From positions 10,073,466-10,137,465 of the forward strand of contig NC_133954.1 in NCBI RefSeq assembly GCF_031877795.1: DNA of 64,000 nucleotides, given 5' to 3'. This document shows positions 49,301 through 59,959 of the stretch, piece by piece; the stretch's first letter is position 1; each line of letters begins with the position of its first letter. Under the pieces are notes generated by a model. That model saw only the letters and a list, made by a program, of their open reading frames with translations, did no database searches and was not told the origin of the DNA. Both the position numbers and the translations under genes were made by a program. Origin of the DNA: Strix aluco (lineage: Eukaryota > Chordata > Aves > Strigiformes > Strigidae).

Positions 49301-49539
49301 AGCGTTCTTTTCTCCCACGTGTGTCCGTCCCCTCTCCCCAGCGTGGGACTTGTGCAAAATGGGGGGCAGGGGAGCGGCACTTGGCCCCCGAGCTGGCACA
49401 GCAGGAACAACGCCGACAGCCGCGTGCCGGGGTGCCTGGCACGGCGCGGCTGGTGCTGGCCCCGGCTGGTGCCAACCCCCGGGGCTGCGGCTCCCCTTGT
49501 GCCCCGGAGCCTCCCCCCACGGGGGGGGTCCTGGCTCCG

Positions 49540-49720
49540 CGGGGTCTTTATCACGGCAGCTGCCGAGCATCAAAGGCGCGGGGAGCCCTGAGCGCAGGCG
49601 GGAGGCGGGTGGAGGGGCCTTGAGATAAGGCGGCAGACACAACACCCGGGGCGGGGGGCGGGGGTCCCCCCTCCCAGCCCTCTTAAACAGCGCGGCCGCC
49701 TCGGCCAGCACCACCTGCCC
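49540..49720 (+). promoter_or_regulatory. HSD17B1: HSD17B1 proximal promoter with two GATA sites
   Basis: CTTTATC (49546-49552, a GATA site on the minus strand) and AGATAAG (49623-49629, plus strand) lie within 180 bases of the start codon. A weak TATA-like TCTTAAAC lies about 40 bases before the ATG. GATA factors are known to act at the human HSD17B1 promoter. Function here is inferred. Confidence 0.4.
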
Positions 49721-51287
49721 ATGGAGAGAACCACGGTGCTGATCACGGGCTGCTCCTCGGGCATCGGCCTGGGGCTGGCCGTGCGCCTGGCAGCCGATGC
49801 CGCTCGCAGGTTCAAAGGTAACGGGGCGACACGGCACTGGGGGGGGGCAGCACCCCCGGGGGTCTCACCCGGCCAGGCTGGCACGGGGGGGCGGCCTGGG
49901 GCCGACAGCGCTGCCCGCGCCGTGCTCTCTCCCGCAGTGTTCGCCACCATGCGCGACCTGGCTAAGGGCGAGCGGCTGCTGGAGCGCCTCGGCGGCCGCT
50001 GCCCCGACACACTGGAGGTGCTGCAGCTCGACGTCACCGACCCGCGCTCGCTGGCCGCCGCTGCGCAGCGGGTGCAGGGGCAGCGGCTGGACGTGCTGGG
50101 TACGGCTCTGCCCGGTGCCCCCGGGGTGGCTGGGGGGGGACGTCTGCGGGGTCGCCGACCCTCCCCAGGGCCCCGGGAGCAGATGCCAAATCCCGGGAGG
50201 TGCCGGCGGTCCTGGGGCTGGGACGGGACGCGTTCAGCGGGGCAGGGGTGCAGGAGCTGGGTTTGGGGGTGCCGAGGGTCGCTGGCCCATCAGCAGGGAA
50301 GGGGCCCCCCCGTTCCTGTCTTGCGGCACCTCGACAGTGCCAGGGAGCGCGAGGGGCCACGGTGCCGCTCACGGGCTGTGCCCAGCAGTCTGCAACGCGG
50401 GGGTGGGACTGATGGGCCCCCTGGAGACCTGCTCCGACCAGGCCATGAAGAGCCTCTTCGACGTGAACCTCTTTGGGGCCGTCCGCACCATCCAGGCCTT
50501 CCTGCCCGCCATGAAGCGCCGCAGGGCCGGGCGGATCATCGTCTCCAGCAGCATCGGGGGGCTGCAAGGTGGGTCCGGGCCGTGCCGCGGCGGGACCCCC
50601 GGCACCCTGTGGCACGGGGAAGGGACCCGGCGCTGAGGGTGTGGCTCTGCCCCAGGGCTGCCCTTCAACTCCGTGTACTGCGCCAGCAAGTTCGCGGTGG
50701 AGGGGCTGTGCGAGAGCCTGGCCATCGTCCTGCGGCCCTTCAACATCCAGTGAGTGCCGCCGCGCCGCGGGGCTGCGTCTCTGCCCGCCAGGACCGGGCT
50801 GGAGGGACGCGGGACGAGGGGTACCCGGCGGCTCAGGGCTGCCGCCCCGCTCCCTCCCGCAGCCTGACGCTGGTGGAGTGCGGACCCGTCAACACCAGCT
50901 TCCTGGCCAACCTGCAGCGCCCAGACCCCGAGGGCAGCGAGCTGCAGGGGCTGGACGCCGAGACGCGGGGCCTCTACCGCCGGTACCTGCGGCACTGCCA
51001 GAGCCTCTTCTGCGACGCGGCCCAGGAGGTGGACGAGGTCCTGCAGGTCAGTGCCCGCGGGACGGGGGTGGCCGCGGGGCGCTGCCGGGCCGTGTCTGAC
51101 CCCTCTGCGGTGCCAGGTGTTCCTGGAGGCCATCGGCACCCCCTGCCCGCCGCTGCGCTGCGTCACCACCCAGCGATTCGCCCCGCTCTGGCGCCTGAGG
51201 CTGGCCAGCCCCGACGGCTCCGCGTACGTGGGCGCGATGCACGACTTCGTGTTCGGCCGCGGCGAGGCCGGCGGGGACCGGCCCTGA
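49721..51287 (+). CDS. HSD17B1: 17-beta-hydroxysteroid dehydrogenase type 1, 6 exons
   Basis: This short-chain dehydrogenase reduces oestrone to oestradiol with NAD(P)H in steroidogenic cells of the ovary. Exons 49721-49817, 49938-50099, 50389-50568, 50656-50749, 50863-51046 and 51117-51287 give 295 residues. Human has 328; the missing part is its unstructured C-terminal tail. Rossmann motif TGCSSGIG is at about residues 9-16, then CNAG at 88-91, Asn113, and the catalytic Ser141, Tyr154 and Lys158 in YCASK. His222 matches the human steroid-contact histidine, but the partner glutamate of human (in MHREVF) is Phe283 here (MHDFVF). The RDH8-like retinol dehydrogenases are the closest alternative. 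The position between NAGLU and COASY and the shared exon count favour HSD17B1. The mammalian pseudogene copy is not seen. Confidence 0.92.
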
Positions 51288-51348
51288 GCGGAGCCGGCGG
51301 GGCAGCCGCGTCCGTCCCGGCGGGGGGGCTCGGGCCCGCCGTGTCGCC

Positions 51349-51354
51349 AATAAA
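51349..51354 (+). terminator. HSD17B1: Poly(A) signal AATAAA, HSD17B1
   Basis: Canonical AATAAA, 62 bases after the stop codon, giving a very short 3' UTR. Confidence 0.85.
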
Positions 51355-51374
51355 GCCCTTTGCAGCCGCCCGGC

Positions 51375-51709
51375 TCCCGGCTCCGTCCCTCTCGCTGAGC
51401 ACCCTGGGGGTCCCCCCGCCTCCGCCCCGGGCTCCCGCGGGGTAGCGGGGGGGGGGGGGGGGTGGTGTGTCCCCGGGATCCGGCCGCGCTTCCGCGGGGC
51501 TGGCGGGCACCGCGACGGGGCCGTCCGTGCCCGGGGCGGCGGGGCGGGTCTGTCCGTCTCCTCCCTCCGCGGGCGGAGCCGGGTCCCGACGCTCCGCCCG
51601 CACCGGGGCACGCCGCGACCTCCCTCCCCCCGCTGCCGGGCGCCGCGGCCGGGCGTTCCGGGGGGGTTCCGGGGGGTTCCGGGGGCTCCCGGGGGTTCCC
51701 GGCGGGGCC
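51375..51709 (+). promoter_or_regulatory. COASY: COASY CpG promoter region
   Basis: Only about 355 bases separate the HSD17B1 poly(A) signal from the COASY ATG. The stretch is CpG rich and includes a G16 run (51447-51462) and a GGTTCCGGGG-type repeat just before the ATG (51655-51700). No TATA box was seen. Confidence 0.55.
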
Positions 51710-54700
51710 ATGCCGCCCTTCGCCTCGGGGCTGCTGGTGCTGACGGCGCCGCTGGGCGCGTTGCCGCGGCGGGCGGCGGCGGCGGTGGCGGCGGCGGCGG
51801 GGGTGGTGGCGGGGCCGCTCTACGTGCACCTGCAGCCGGGGCTGTCGCTGGCCGCCCCCCAGCCGCGCCCCGCCGCGCCCCCCGCCTGCCCCGCGCTGCT
51901 CCGCGCCTTGGCCGCGCTCTACGCGGCGGCGGCGGCCGAGCGGGGCCTGGACCTGCGCGTCCTGCTGGCCCCCGGCCGCCGCCTGGCCCGCCCGCCCCGC
52001 GTCCTGCTCGCCGCCGCCGCCGAGGCGCCGGGGCCGCCGGGGCCGGTGCAGCTCGGCCTGCAGCGCTTGGCCGCCGCCGCCTACGGCTGCCCCCCGCGCC
52101 TGCCCGCGCTGCTGCTGGGCGGCCCCGCGGAGCCCGGGGGGGGCCCCGAGGAGGAGGACGAGGACGACCCCGAGGGCGGCCCCGGCGCGGCGCTTCCCGA
52201 CTTCTCCGACGTGGCGGTCGGCGGCACCTTCGACCGCCTCCACGGCGCCCACCGCCTCCTGCTCAGCGCCTGCTGCCTCCTGGCCCGGCGGCGGCTCCTG
52301 GCCGGGGTGGCCGACGGCGACCTGCTCCGCCGTGAGTCCCGGGGGCCGGCCGGCACCGTGCGGGGACCGGGCGGGGGGTGAAGGGGGGGAGACGGGGGCG
52401 GCCGGTCCGCGGCCGAGGGCTCAGCCCGGGGCTGGCCGGGACAGGGCGGTGAGAGGGGCCGGGGCTGCGGCCTGGGGGTCCCGTGGGGTCCCGGCAGCCG
52501 TGCTCCTGCAGCGCCCGGGCAGGGGGACGGTGGGGACCCGCCGGTGCCCGCGAGCGAGGCACAGAGTGAGGGTGCAGCGGAGGCGAGGGGGGCCGGAGGA
52601 GGCAGCCTCCCACAGCCACCGACGGGTTTTGTCTCTGTCTCCCCGTCTTGCCACCGCTCCGGGAGCTGCCCGTTGTTAAACCGCCCCTCTCGTCCTTCTC
52701 CTCCCTCCTGGCGCCCAGCAGACAAGGTCCTGATGGAGCTGATCGAGCCCTACGAGCTGCGAGCGGCGAAGCTGCGCGAGTTCCTGGAGGACGTGAAGCC
52801 CTCGCTGCGTTACGACATCGTGCCTCTGGCTGACCCCTACGGCCCCTCGGTCACGGACCCCGACCTGCAGTGCCTGGTGGTCAGCGAGGAGACCCGCAGG
52901 GGAGGGGAGGCCGTCAACAAGAAGAGACGTGAAAATGTAATGTGGATGCAGGAGCCTGCCCTCCCCCTCCCGCCCCTGCCCGCCGCTGGCTCTGGGCAAA
53001 CCGGGTCTCGGGGAGCAGCCGCCGCCCAGGCTCGAGGGCAGGACGCCAGCGCAGGCGTCTGCCGACTCCCCGCAGACGGGCGCTTCATGCCGAGCTGCAG
53101 CCGAGGGTCGGGGTCAGGCAGGCAGCTCTGGGCTCCCTTCCCCTCTCTGCTGATGGCCCTCGGGGCTCTCTTCTCTCGGTAGGGGCTCCCCGAGCTGGCT
53201 CTGCATGAGATCCTGTTGATGAAGGACCCCGACCACCGTCAGAACGAGGAGGAGAAGATCAGCTCCTCCAGCCTCCGGCAGAGGCTGCTGGGGACGCTGC
53301 TGCGGCCCCCGCGGGTGAGGGGGGTGACTGGAGAGCCACGGGCCGCGAGGGGAGCGGCGTGTCTGGGAGGGGTGCAGGGGGACAAGTTTCAGGGGACCAC
53401 CTGCCTGCTGCCTGCACTGGCCCCCGGCGGGAGCAGGCCCCTGCTCTGCAGGGCCAGGCCCTTTCTCGCCTGCCTCCGGGCGGGTGGTCGGGATCCTTCT
53501 CCAGCAGAGCCCGCGTCCTCCGTCTGCTGGCAACGGCTTTCCTTCTGCCCTTAGCCAGACCCTGCCTTGCCTTCGCGCCCGTACGTGATCGGCCTGACTG
53601 GAGGAACCGGGAGTGGGAAAACCTCCATTGCCAAACTCCTGGGGCACCTGGGAGCCTTCCTCATCGACGCTGACAAGCTGGGCCACGCCGTCTATGTCCC
53701 TGGTGGCCCTGCCTACGAGCAGGTGGTGGCCACCTTTGGGGCAGGTAGAGCCACCGAAGGCTGCGGGGAAGACTGGGAAGAGGAAGAGGCGGGAGGGGTG
53801 TGCCATCATCCCAGTGTCCCAGGGAGCCATCCGGGCCTGCGCTCCCCTCCCTCCCGTGGGTTTTGGGCCCCGCAGCGCCCAGATGGGGCTCTGTGGTTGA
53901 TTCAGTGGCGGTTGGGCCTGGGCGTGACAAACCGCCGCTTCCCCTGTCCTGCGTGTCCCGTGTCAGAGCCGCTGTAAACTGGCCGGTGTGGAAGGCCAAA
54001 CCGGGCTGCCCTTTGTCTAGGAAAAGCTCTTCCCTGTCCCTTCTGGAGCAAGGAGAAGAGCTGCCAGGTCAGGTCCTGCAGCTCCTTTCTGGGTCCCTTC
54101 GAGAGCACCGTGCTGAAATCCTGCCACTCTGGCCTCGGCTTGCCGCAGGGGGTGAGTTGGGTTCATTCCTCCCGAGCCTGTTCTGCTTCTGTCTTGCAGA
54201 AATCTTGAATGAAGATGGGACAATTAACAGGAAAGTCCTTGGGGCCAAAGTGTTTGGAAACCAGGTAAGAGCAGCACAGAGACTGTCAATATTTAACCTC
54301 GTGAGCGGGAGCCCTCCATCTGTGCTGAGGCCTTTGAGCTGATGACGCCTTCCTGACCGTCCGTTCTGGCAGTGGCGTACCGACAGGGCAGGACGCAGCG
54401 ATCCCGTCTCTGTAGCCGAGTCAGCGGCTGTGCTGGCCATGCTCCTCTCGCCCCAGCAGCTGCTGCTGCCTCCCCATCCCTGTCCCCGTCCCCTCTGTCC
54501 CACGCTTGTCCTTCACCCAGCGCAGAGCCGCAGCCCCGATGTACGTGGAGCCGGTGCTCTCTGACCCTGGCGCGGTTTGGGCTTGTACCCAGCCGGGCTC
54601 GGTGACGCGGCAGCCGAACCTGACCCTGTGTGCCCGGCTTTGTTGGCCGGGCCAGCGCTCGGAGCTGCTGCGGGCTGACCCAGGCCCCGTGTGAAGGCAG

Positions 54701-56414
54701 CTCGAGGGGTTCCGCGGGTCTCGCGTGGGTGCTGCTGCGTGGGGAGCTCGTGTGCTGCAGGCGCGTCTTTGCAAACCGTCTCTTGCAGCAGAGACAGAGG
54801 TTGTGCTGTGCCTGGCCAAGGAAGGAAAATAACAGGGAAAAAAGAGCCTTGACGCCGGTAGCAGGCGTGGGAGCCCCTGGCCAGCGTGGCAGATTTCCTT
54901 TCCTTTCCTTCGCTTAGCGAGCCAGCGATGGGCTGGGCCCGTGCCCCGTGCTGGGTGCCCTCTGTGACTGCTGCTGCCACCAGCCATCCCCTTGTTTGGC
55001 TGCCCCGGGGTTCTGAGGGCAAGTAGCCAAATCCTGTCACGGTCCCTCCTAGGAGCGGCTGAAGAGTCTCACGGACATTGTGTGGCCCAAGATGGCCCGG
55101 ATGGTCAAGGAGCAGATCGGGGAGGCGGGTGCCCAAGGTAACTGGGGTGGCTCCCCTGGCAGCGCAGAGGTGGGAGTTGGGAGCCTGGTCTTGTGCAGCA
55201 CACCAGGACCCAGGGCCCCTGGGAAGCTGCTGCTCTTGGCAGCACCGTGAGTATTTTCCACGCTCAGACCCCCCCCTTCTCTGCTGGGCGTTTTCACTAG
55301 CACGTCTCTGAGCAAACTCCTCCACTCAGCTGGGCCGGCAGCTGGGACAGGTTGACCTCAGGCGCGGAGGGAGGGTGGAGGCTGCATTCTCTTTCCCACG
55401 TGACTTCAAGTTCACTTTTGGTGTGGTGCTCCAGCAATGAGCCTGGTGTTTATTCCTCCCGGGAGCAAAATTTTTCCAGCTGTTGGGAGACGCTGTTGGT
55501 GGCTCGATAGGCATTTGGCTGAAGGCAGTGGCTTGCCATGCCCAGCAGACCTGCTGTCCCGGGTGTGCCCTTTAAGCAAACCCAGCCCCTGCCTGCTGCT
55601 CTCTCGTCCACGTCGGGTTCTCTGGCTCAGCAGTAAAGCGTCTGTGCTGCCAGTCTGCACGAAGGTGTAACTCCACGAGAGTGCACGGCCGGGCTGGGTT
55701 GGACCCCGAGGAGCTGTCGCGCTGTCTGGCGATTGCCAGGGGGTGAGGAATGGCCGTGTCCCCTAGGAAAAGCCGTGTGCGTGCTGGACGCTGCCGTGCT
55801 GCTGGAGGCTGGCTGGCAGGACATGGTCCATGAGGTGTGGACGGCCGTCATCCCCGAGGAGGAGGTGGGCAATGCCCCTCGGCCTGGCACTTGCTGCGGG
55901 GGCTGGGTCTCAGCTCCCCCCCCAGTGCCTGAGGGTCCCCTCTCGTCCTGCCAGGCCGTGCAGCGCGTCGTGGCCAGGGACGGGCTGAGCGAGGAGGCTG
56001 CTCACAGCCGGCTGCGGAGCCAGATGACCAACAGCCAAAGGGTGCAGCAGTCACAGGTGGTGCTGTGCACGCTCTGGGAGCCGGACGTCACCCGCAGGCA
56101 GGTGAGCCCCGGGCTGGCCACAGCGCTGGCGACTGTCTCGGGTGGCCAAGGGGAGGCGGGTGACCGCAATGGTCGGCATCGAGGCTGCCCCTGGGCACAG
56201 CCATGAGGGCTGGATCCGGGGGCGTCAGTGCAGCAGGGAGGGGACAGGAAACGTGGGACCCCGGTGTGGCGCTCATGCCCGTGCCGTGGTGCCGCTCGCC
56301 TTGTCCCCGGCCTGGCCGCGGGCTCTGAGGTGCCGCCCCGCGTGGGTTCTCTGGCAGGTGGAGAAGGCCTGGGACCTCCTGCAGCAGCGCCTGAGCCAGA
56401 AGTGCAGCCTGTGA
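51710..56414 (+). CDS. COASY: Bifunctional coenzyme A synthase (PPAT + dephospho-CoA kinase), 9 exons
   Basis: COASY catalyses the last two steps of CoA synthesis: adenylation of 4'-phosphopantetheine, then 3' phosphorylation of dephospho-CoA, at the mitochondrion. Exons 51710-52331, 52722-52936, 53183-53314, 53555-53744, 54200-54264, 55053-55137, 55767-55864, 55955-56101 and 56358-56414 give 536 residues (human 564). The N-terminal region (1-165) starts [15 protein letters not shown], is Ala/Pro rich and ends in an acidic stretch. The PPAT domain has [11 protein letters not shown] (171-181). The DPCK domain has the P-loop GGTGSGKT (339-346), [19 protein letters not shown] and TLWEPDVTR. The exon 2 acceptor is CAGCAG, so one codon is optional. 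The N-terminal part is shorter and more GC-driven than in mammals. Confidence 0.96.
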
Positions 56415-56676
56415 GGGGGTCGCGCTCCCCTTCACCGTCACGGCCCGACCCCACGGATCCCACACAGGCGGGGCGGGAGGCGAGGAGCCGTGTCCTGGCA
56501 TCACACGCCGTCGGCCGGGCCGGGGGGGCGGGGCGCAGCGCAGAGGCTGAAGCCCCCCACCACGTCCAGCCCCGCGGAGGGGCTGCGGGGGTCCCACTGT
56601 CCCCTGGCAAGAGGGGGGACACTGCAGCGGCTCCCCGGGCCGGGCCTGCGCTGGTGCCAGGGTCTCCCTGGGTGAC

Positions 56677-56682
56677 AGTAAA
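56677..56682 (+). terminator. COASY: Variant poly(A) signal AGTAAA, COASY
   Basis: AGTAAA lies 263 bases after the stop and is followed by a GT-rich stretch (CTGTGCGTGTCC). No AATAAA or ATTAAA was seen between the stop and MLX, so this is the best candidate. Confidence 0.5.
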
Positions 56683-56719
56683 GAGGCTTCTCCCTCTGTG
56701 CGTGTCCGAGTGCTGGGAC

Positions 56720-57216
56720 TGTCCCCTGTGCCCCCAGCCTGTCCCCGCAGGGGGCTGAACCCCCCCCAGCCACTGGCTCGGGTGTCCCCCGCCCTGCCTG
56801 CCCCTGCCGCAGGGCATCGCCCGTGGCTCGGGGTCCAGGGGGGTCTTTATGGTCCAGGACTACTCCTGAGATTTGGAGGCCGCAGCTCGTTCTCGCTGGG
56901 CCTCGCTGTTGTTCCCAGACAGTGACTGCAGCCTCCGCCTCTCCCATTAACCGGCTGCCAGCAGACGTCAACTGGGATCATTTATTTTCTGCCCCCGTCT
57001 CTGCTCCGCGCTGCTCGGGGGGCGTTCGGTCGCGATGTCCCGGCACGGAGCCCCCGGGGCGCGGCCTGGCCCGGCCGCAGCCGCCGCTCCCGTTGACCTC
57101 TGACCCCGCGTCACGCTGACGTTAGCGCGGTGACGGCGGCGCCCCCTGGCGGCGCGGGGCGGACTGCGTTTCCCGTCGGCCCCCGCGGCAGGTCACATGA
57201 CCGGGGCGGGCGGAAG
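56720..57216 (+). promoter_or_regulatory. MLX: MLX upstream region with DR1 and M-box-like motifs
   Basis: About 500 bases separate the COASY end and the MLX ATG. The proximal 150 bases are CpG rich. TGACCTCTGACCC (57094-57106) is a DR1-type nuclear-receptor element, TGACGTTA (57117-57124) is CRE-like, and GTCACATGAC (57192-57201) is an M-box/CLEAR-like E-box directly before the start. All are sequence matches only. Confidence 0.45.
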
Positions 57217-59959
57217 ATGGCGGAGCCGCCCGGCGCCGCGACCGAGGACTCGTGGGGGAAGGTGGGTCCGTTCGCCGGGCTCGGGAGCGGCACCGGGCCG
57301 GCTAGCGGCGGCGGGGCCGCGCCGGGGGGAGGGGGGAGGGGCGGGGTCAGGGGTCGCTGAGCCGCGGGAACCGGAGCTCGAGGGGCGGGGGGAGCCGCGG
57401 GGGCGGCCCGGGCTCCCGGGGAGGCGGGGCCGGGGCCGGGGCTCCGGGGCTCCGTCTGACGTCTCTCCTCCCGCCGGCCCCGCGCAAGGTGGACGCCGCC
57501 TACAGCGACAATGGCCTGGACTCGGGTAGGTGCCGGCGGCTGCCCGGGGACCCCCGTGCCCCATCCCGCCGCGGCGGGGACGCGCCCCGGGCCCGTCACT
57601 GACCCCGCGACACCTCTCGCAGCGCTTTTCGTGGAGAACGCGCGGAAAGGCAGCGTCGTGTCGCGAGCCAACAGCATCGGCTCCACCAGCGCCTCTTCCG
57701 TCCCCAACACAGGTGCGACCCCGCGGCCGCGGCCCTGCCGGCGCCTCCGCCCTCCCCGCTGCGCCGAGCGCGGCCGCCCCCCCGCCGGCGGAGGGTGGTG
57801 GGGAGCAGCGTCAGGGCGTGGTGGTTTCCAGCAGGGTCTGGGGTCGGGTTTTGATGCCTTCCCGAGGGAGCTGCAGGCGCCTCCCCCCTGCGCGGCTCCC
57901 CAGGGACAGGGAGGGGGTTGGCAGGGCCCCTCGGCCCGGGCTGCCGGCGCTGGCTGCCCCGGGGCTGTCCCGGGCCTGGCTGCCGGCACCCCGAGCCGTG
58001 CCTCGGGCGCTCACCGCTCAGGCTTCTTCCCCTCACGCGAGTCCTGTCGGCGCAGATGACGAGGACAGCGATTACCACCAGGAGTCCTACAAGGAGTCGT
58101 ACAAGGACCGGCGCAGGCGGGCGCACACCCAGGCGGAGCAGAAGAGACGAGATGCCATCAAGGTAACGCCGGAGGCTGCGGGTGCTGTCAGAGCCCGGCG
58201 CCCTGTGGCACCCAGCACCCCGCCGGCTTCGGCACCTTCCCCTTTGTTTTGCTGCTGGATCTCCCCCCCCCCCCGAGACGCAGCATGTGCCGGGAGCCAC
58301 CTTGGCTCTGGCTGCTGCCTGCTGGGAGCTGGATTTGACACCTTTTGAAACAACCAGTCTCACGCTGCTGAACCCCAAACACACGCGCTGTGGCTCTGCT
58401 TCCCCGCAGAAAGGCTACGATGACTTGCAGGCCATCGTTCCTACCTGTGAGCAGCAGGATTTCTGCATAGGCTCCCAGAAGCTGAGCAAGGCCATCGTCC
58501 TCCAGAAAAGTGAGTCTTGAGGGTGGGGACAGGGAAGGGGGTGCTGTCAACCCCCAAAATGCTTCGCTAGAGCCATGCAGCACCTGGGACCTTCTGGTGT
58601 GACGCTGCTCTGGGGGAGCCCAGGCGCTGGCCGCCTCCACCCACCCTCCCCCCCGAGGAGTCAGGGCAGCCGGGAGCTGGCGCTGCCCAGGCTCAGGCAC
58701 CTTCTGCGGGGATCTCGGGGGCTCGTGTGCGCGCTCAAATCCTCACTCTGTGTTTTTGTGCTCAGCCATTGACTACATCCAGTTCCTGCACAAGGAAAAG
58801 AAGAAGCAAGAGGAGGAAGTTTCTACCCTCAGGAAAGACGTGATGGCCTTGAAGATCATGAAAGTGTAAGGGCAGAGCTGCCGGGGTGCTGCCCTCTTCT
58901 TCCTGCCCTTTCCCCCCTGTCCTTGCCAGGCTCCCTGGGTGCACCCAGTGCCCCGCAGGCAGCCAAACCCGTCCCTGCCTCCTCTTGTCCTTTCTCCTCC
59001 GGCGGCTCCTTCGTGTGGGTCTCTCGGGTCAGTTGGTGGAGTTTAGCATGAAGGTGGATCCGAGTCAGAAAATTAATCTGCTCCCAGTGTCGGGAGCAGC
59101 TGCAGCTTCCCGGTGTTTATTTACTTGCAGGATTTTCCGCAAACTCTTGGCCCTCCCCATCCCTGCGGGTCTCAGTGGCCGGGGGCAGGCAGCGAGTGCT
59201 GCCCGCGGGGGTGCGGGGCCTCGCTCTGCTGCCGCACACGGGGCGCTCGGTTTGTTGCAGGAACTACGAGCAGATTGTGAAGGCTCATCAGGACAACCCG
59301 AACGAGGGGAAGGATCGGGTCTCTGACGAGATCAAGTTCAATGTTTTCCAAGGCATTATGGATTCCCTGTTCCAGTCCTTCAACGCCTCCATCTCGGTAA
59401 CGAGTTTCCAGGAGCTCTCGGCGTGCGTCTTCAGCTGGATTGAGGAGCACTGCAAGCCCCAGGTGAGCGCGGGAGCCGCGCGTGGGCCCTTGTGCTGGCC
59501 TGGGGCAGGGTGGGGGCCTGGGGGGACACGAGACGGTGCCCGAGCTCCAGCCTCTCCCCCTGCAAACCAGCTGCCAGCCTGTTATGAGGCTCAAAGCTGG
59601 CCAGGGTGAGCCAGAGCTCAGAGGGTGGGTCCTGCTGCGTCCCCATCTCACCCTTGGGACACCTTGAGGTTTTCTGGGAGTTAAACCCCTGAGGGAGGTG
59701 GGGGGTTGGGGCAGGGCCGAGCCCCTGCGCTGCTGCGGCCCAGGAAGGGGGGTGGGAGCATCTCCCGTGGGCTGGGCAGTGCCTGTGGGGCCGTGACTGC
59801 AGCGCTGCCCGTGGCACCGGCCCCAGGCCCTGGTGGGAGCCGCTCACCGGGGCAGGGCTGTTCCCCCGCCGGAGCGACTGTCGCGTCCCCTCTCTGCCCC
59901 AGACGCTGCGGGACATCGTGGTGGGGGTCCTGCACCAACTGAAGAGCCAACTCTACTGA
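57217..59959 (+). CDS. MLX: Max-like protein X (bHLH-zip), 8 exons
   Basis: MLX is the obligate partner of MondoA (MLXIP) and ChREBP (MLXIPL) in glucose-responsive transcription and also pairs with MXD proteins; it shuttles between cytoplasm and nucleus. Exons 57217-57261, 57489-57525, 57623-57712, 58056-58162, 58410-58509, 58766-58865, 59261-59462 and 59903-59959 give 245 residues. That equals the short mammalian beta-type isoform (244), without the long N-terminal insert of the gamma form. The basic region holds the E-box-contact triad His81, Glu85, Arg89 in AHTQAEQKRRDAI. The helix-loop-helix runs to about 130, the leucine zipper (HKEKKKQEEEVSTLRKDV) follows, and the C-terminal dimerisation/cytoplasmic-localisation domain ends LHQLKSQLY. 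An upstream out-of-frame ATG at 57197 has poor context. The chosen start gives MAEPPGAATEDSWGK, like human MTEPGASPEDPWVK. Confidence 0.97.

Noticed and set aside
47295-49520. 741-codon minus-strand open frame opposite NAGLU
   Set aside because: It mirrors the codon structure of the large NAGLU exon in GC-rich DNA. It has no recognisable domain and low-complexity Val/Gln/Ala-rich composition.
50369-52252. 627-codon minus-strand open frame opposite HSD17B1 and COASY
   Set aside because: It spans introns, exons and a promoter of two real genes, is Arg/Gly/Ala rich, and has no domain; an effect of GC content.
57197-57199. Upstream ATG before MLX
   Set aside because: Out of frame with MLX, poor initiation context, and probably within or upstream of the promoter.
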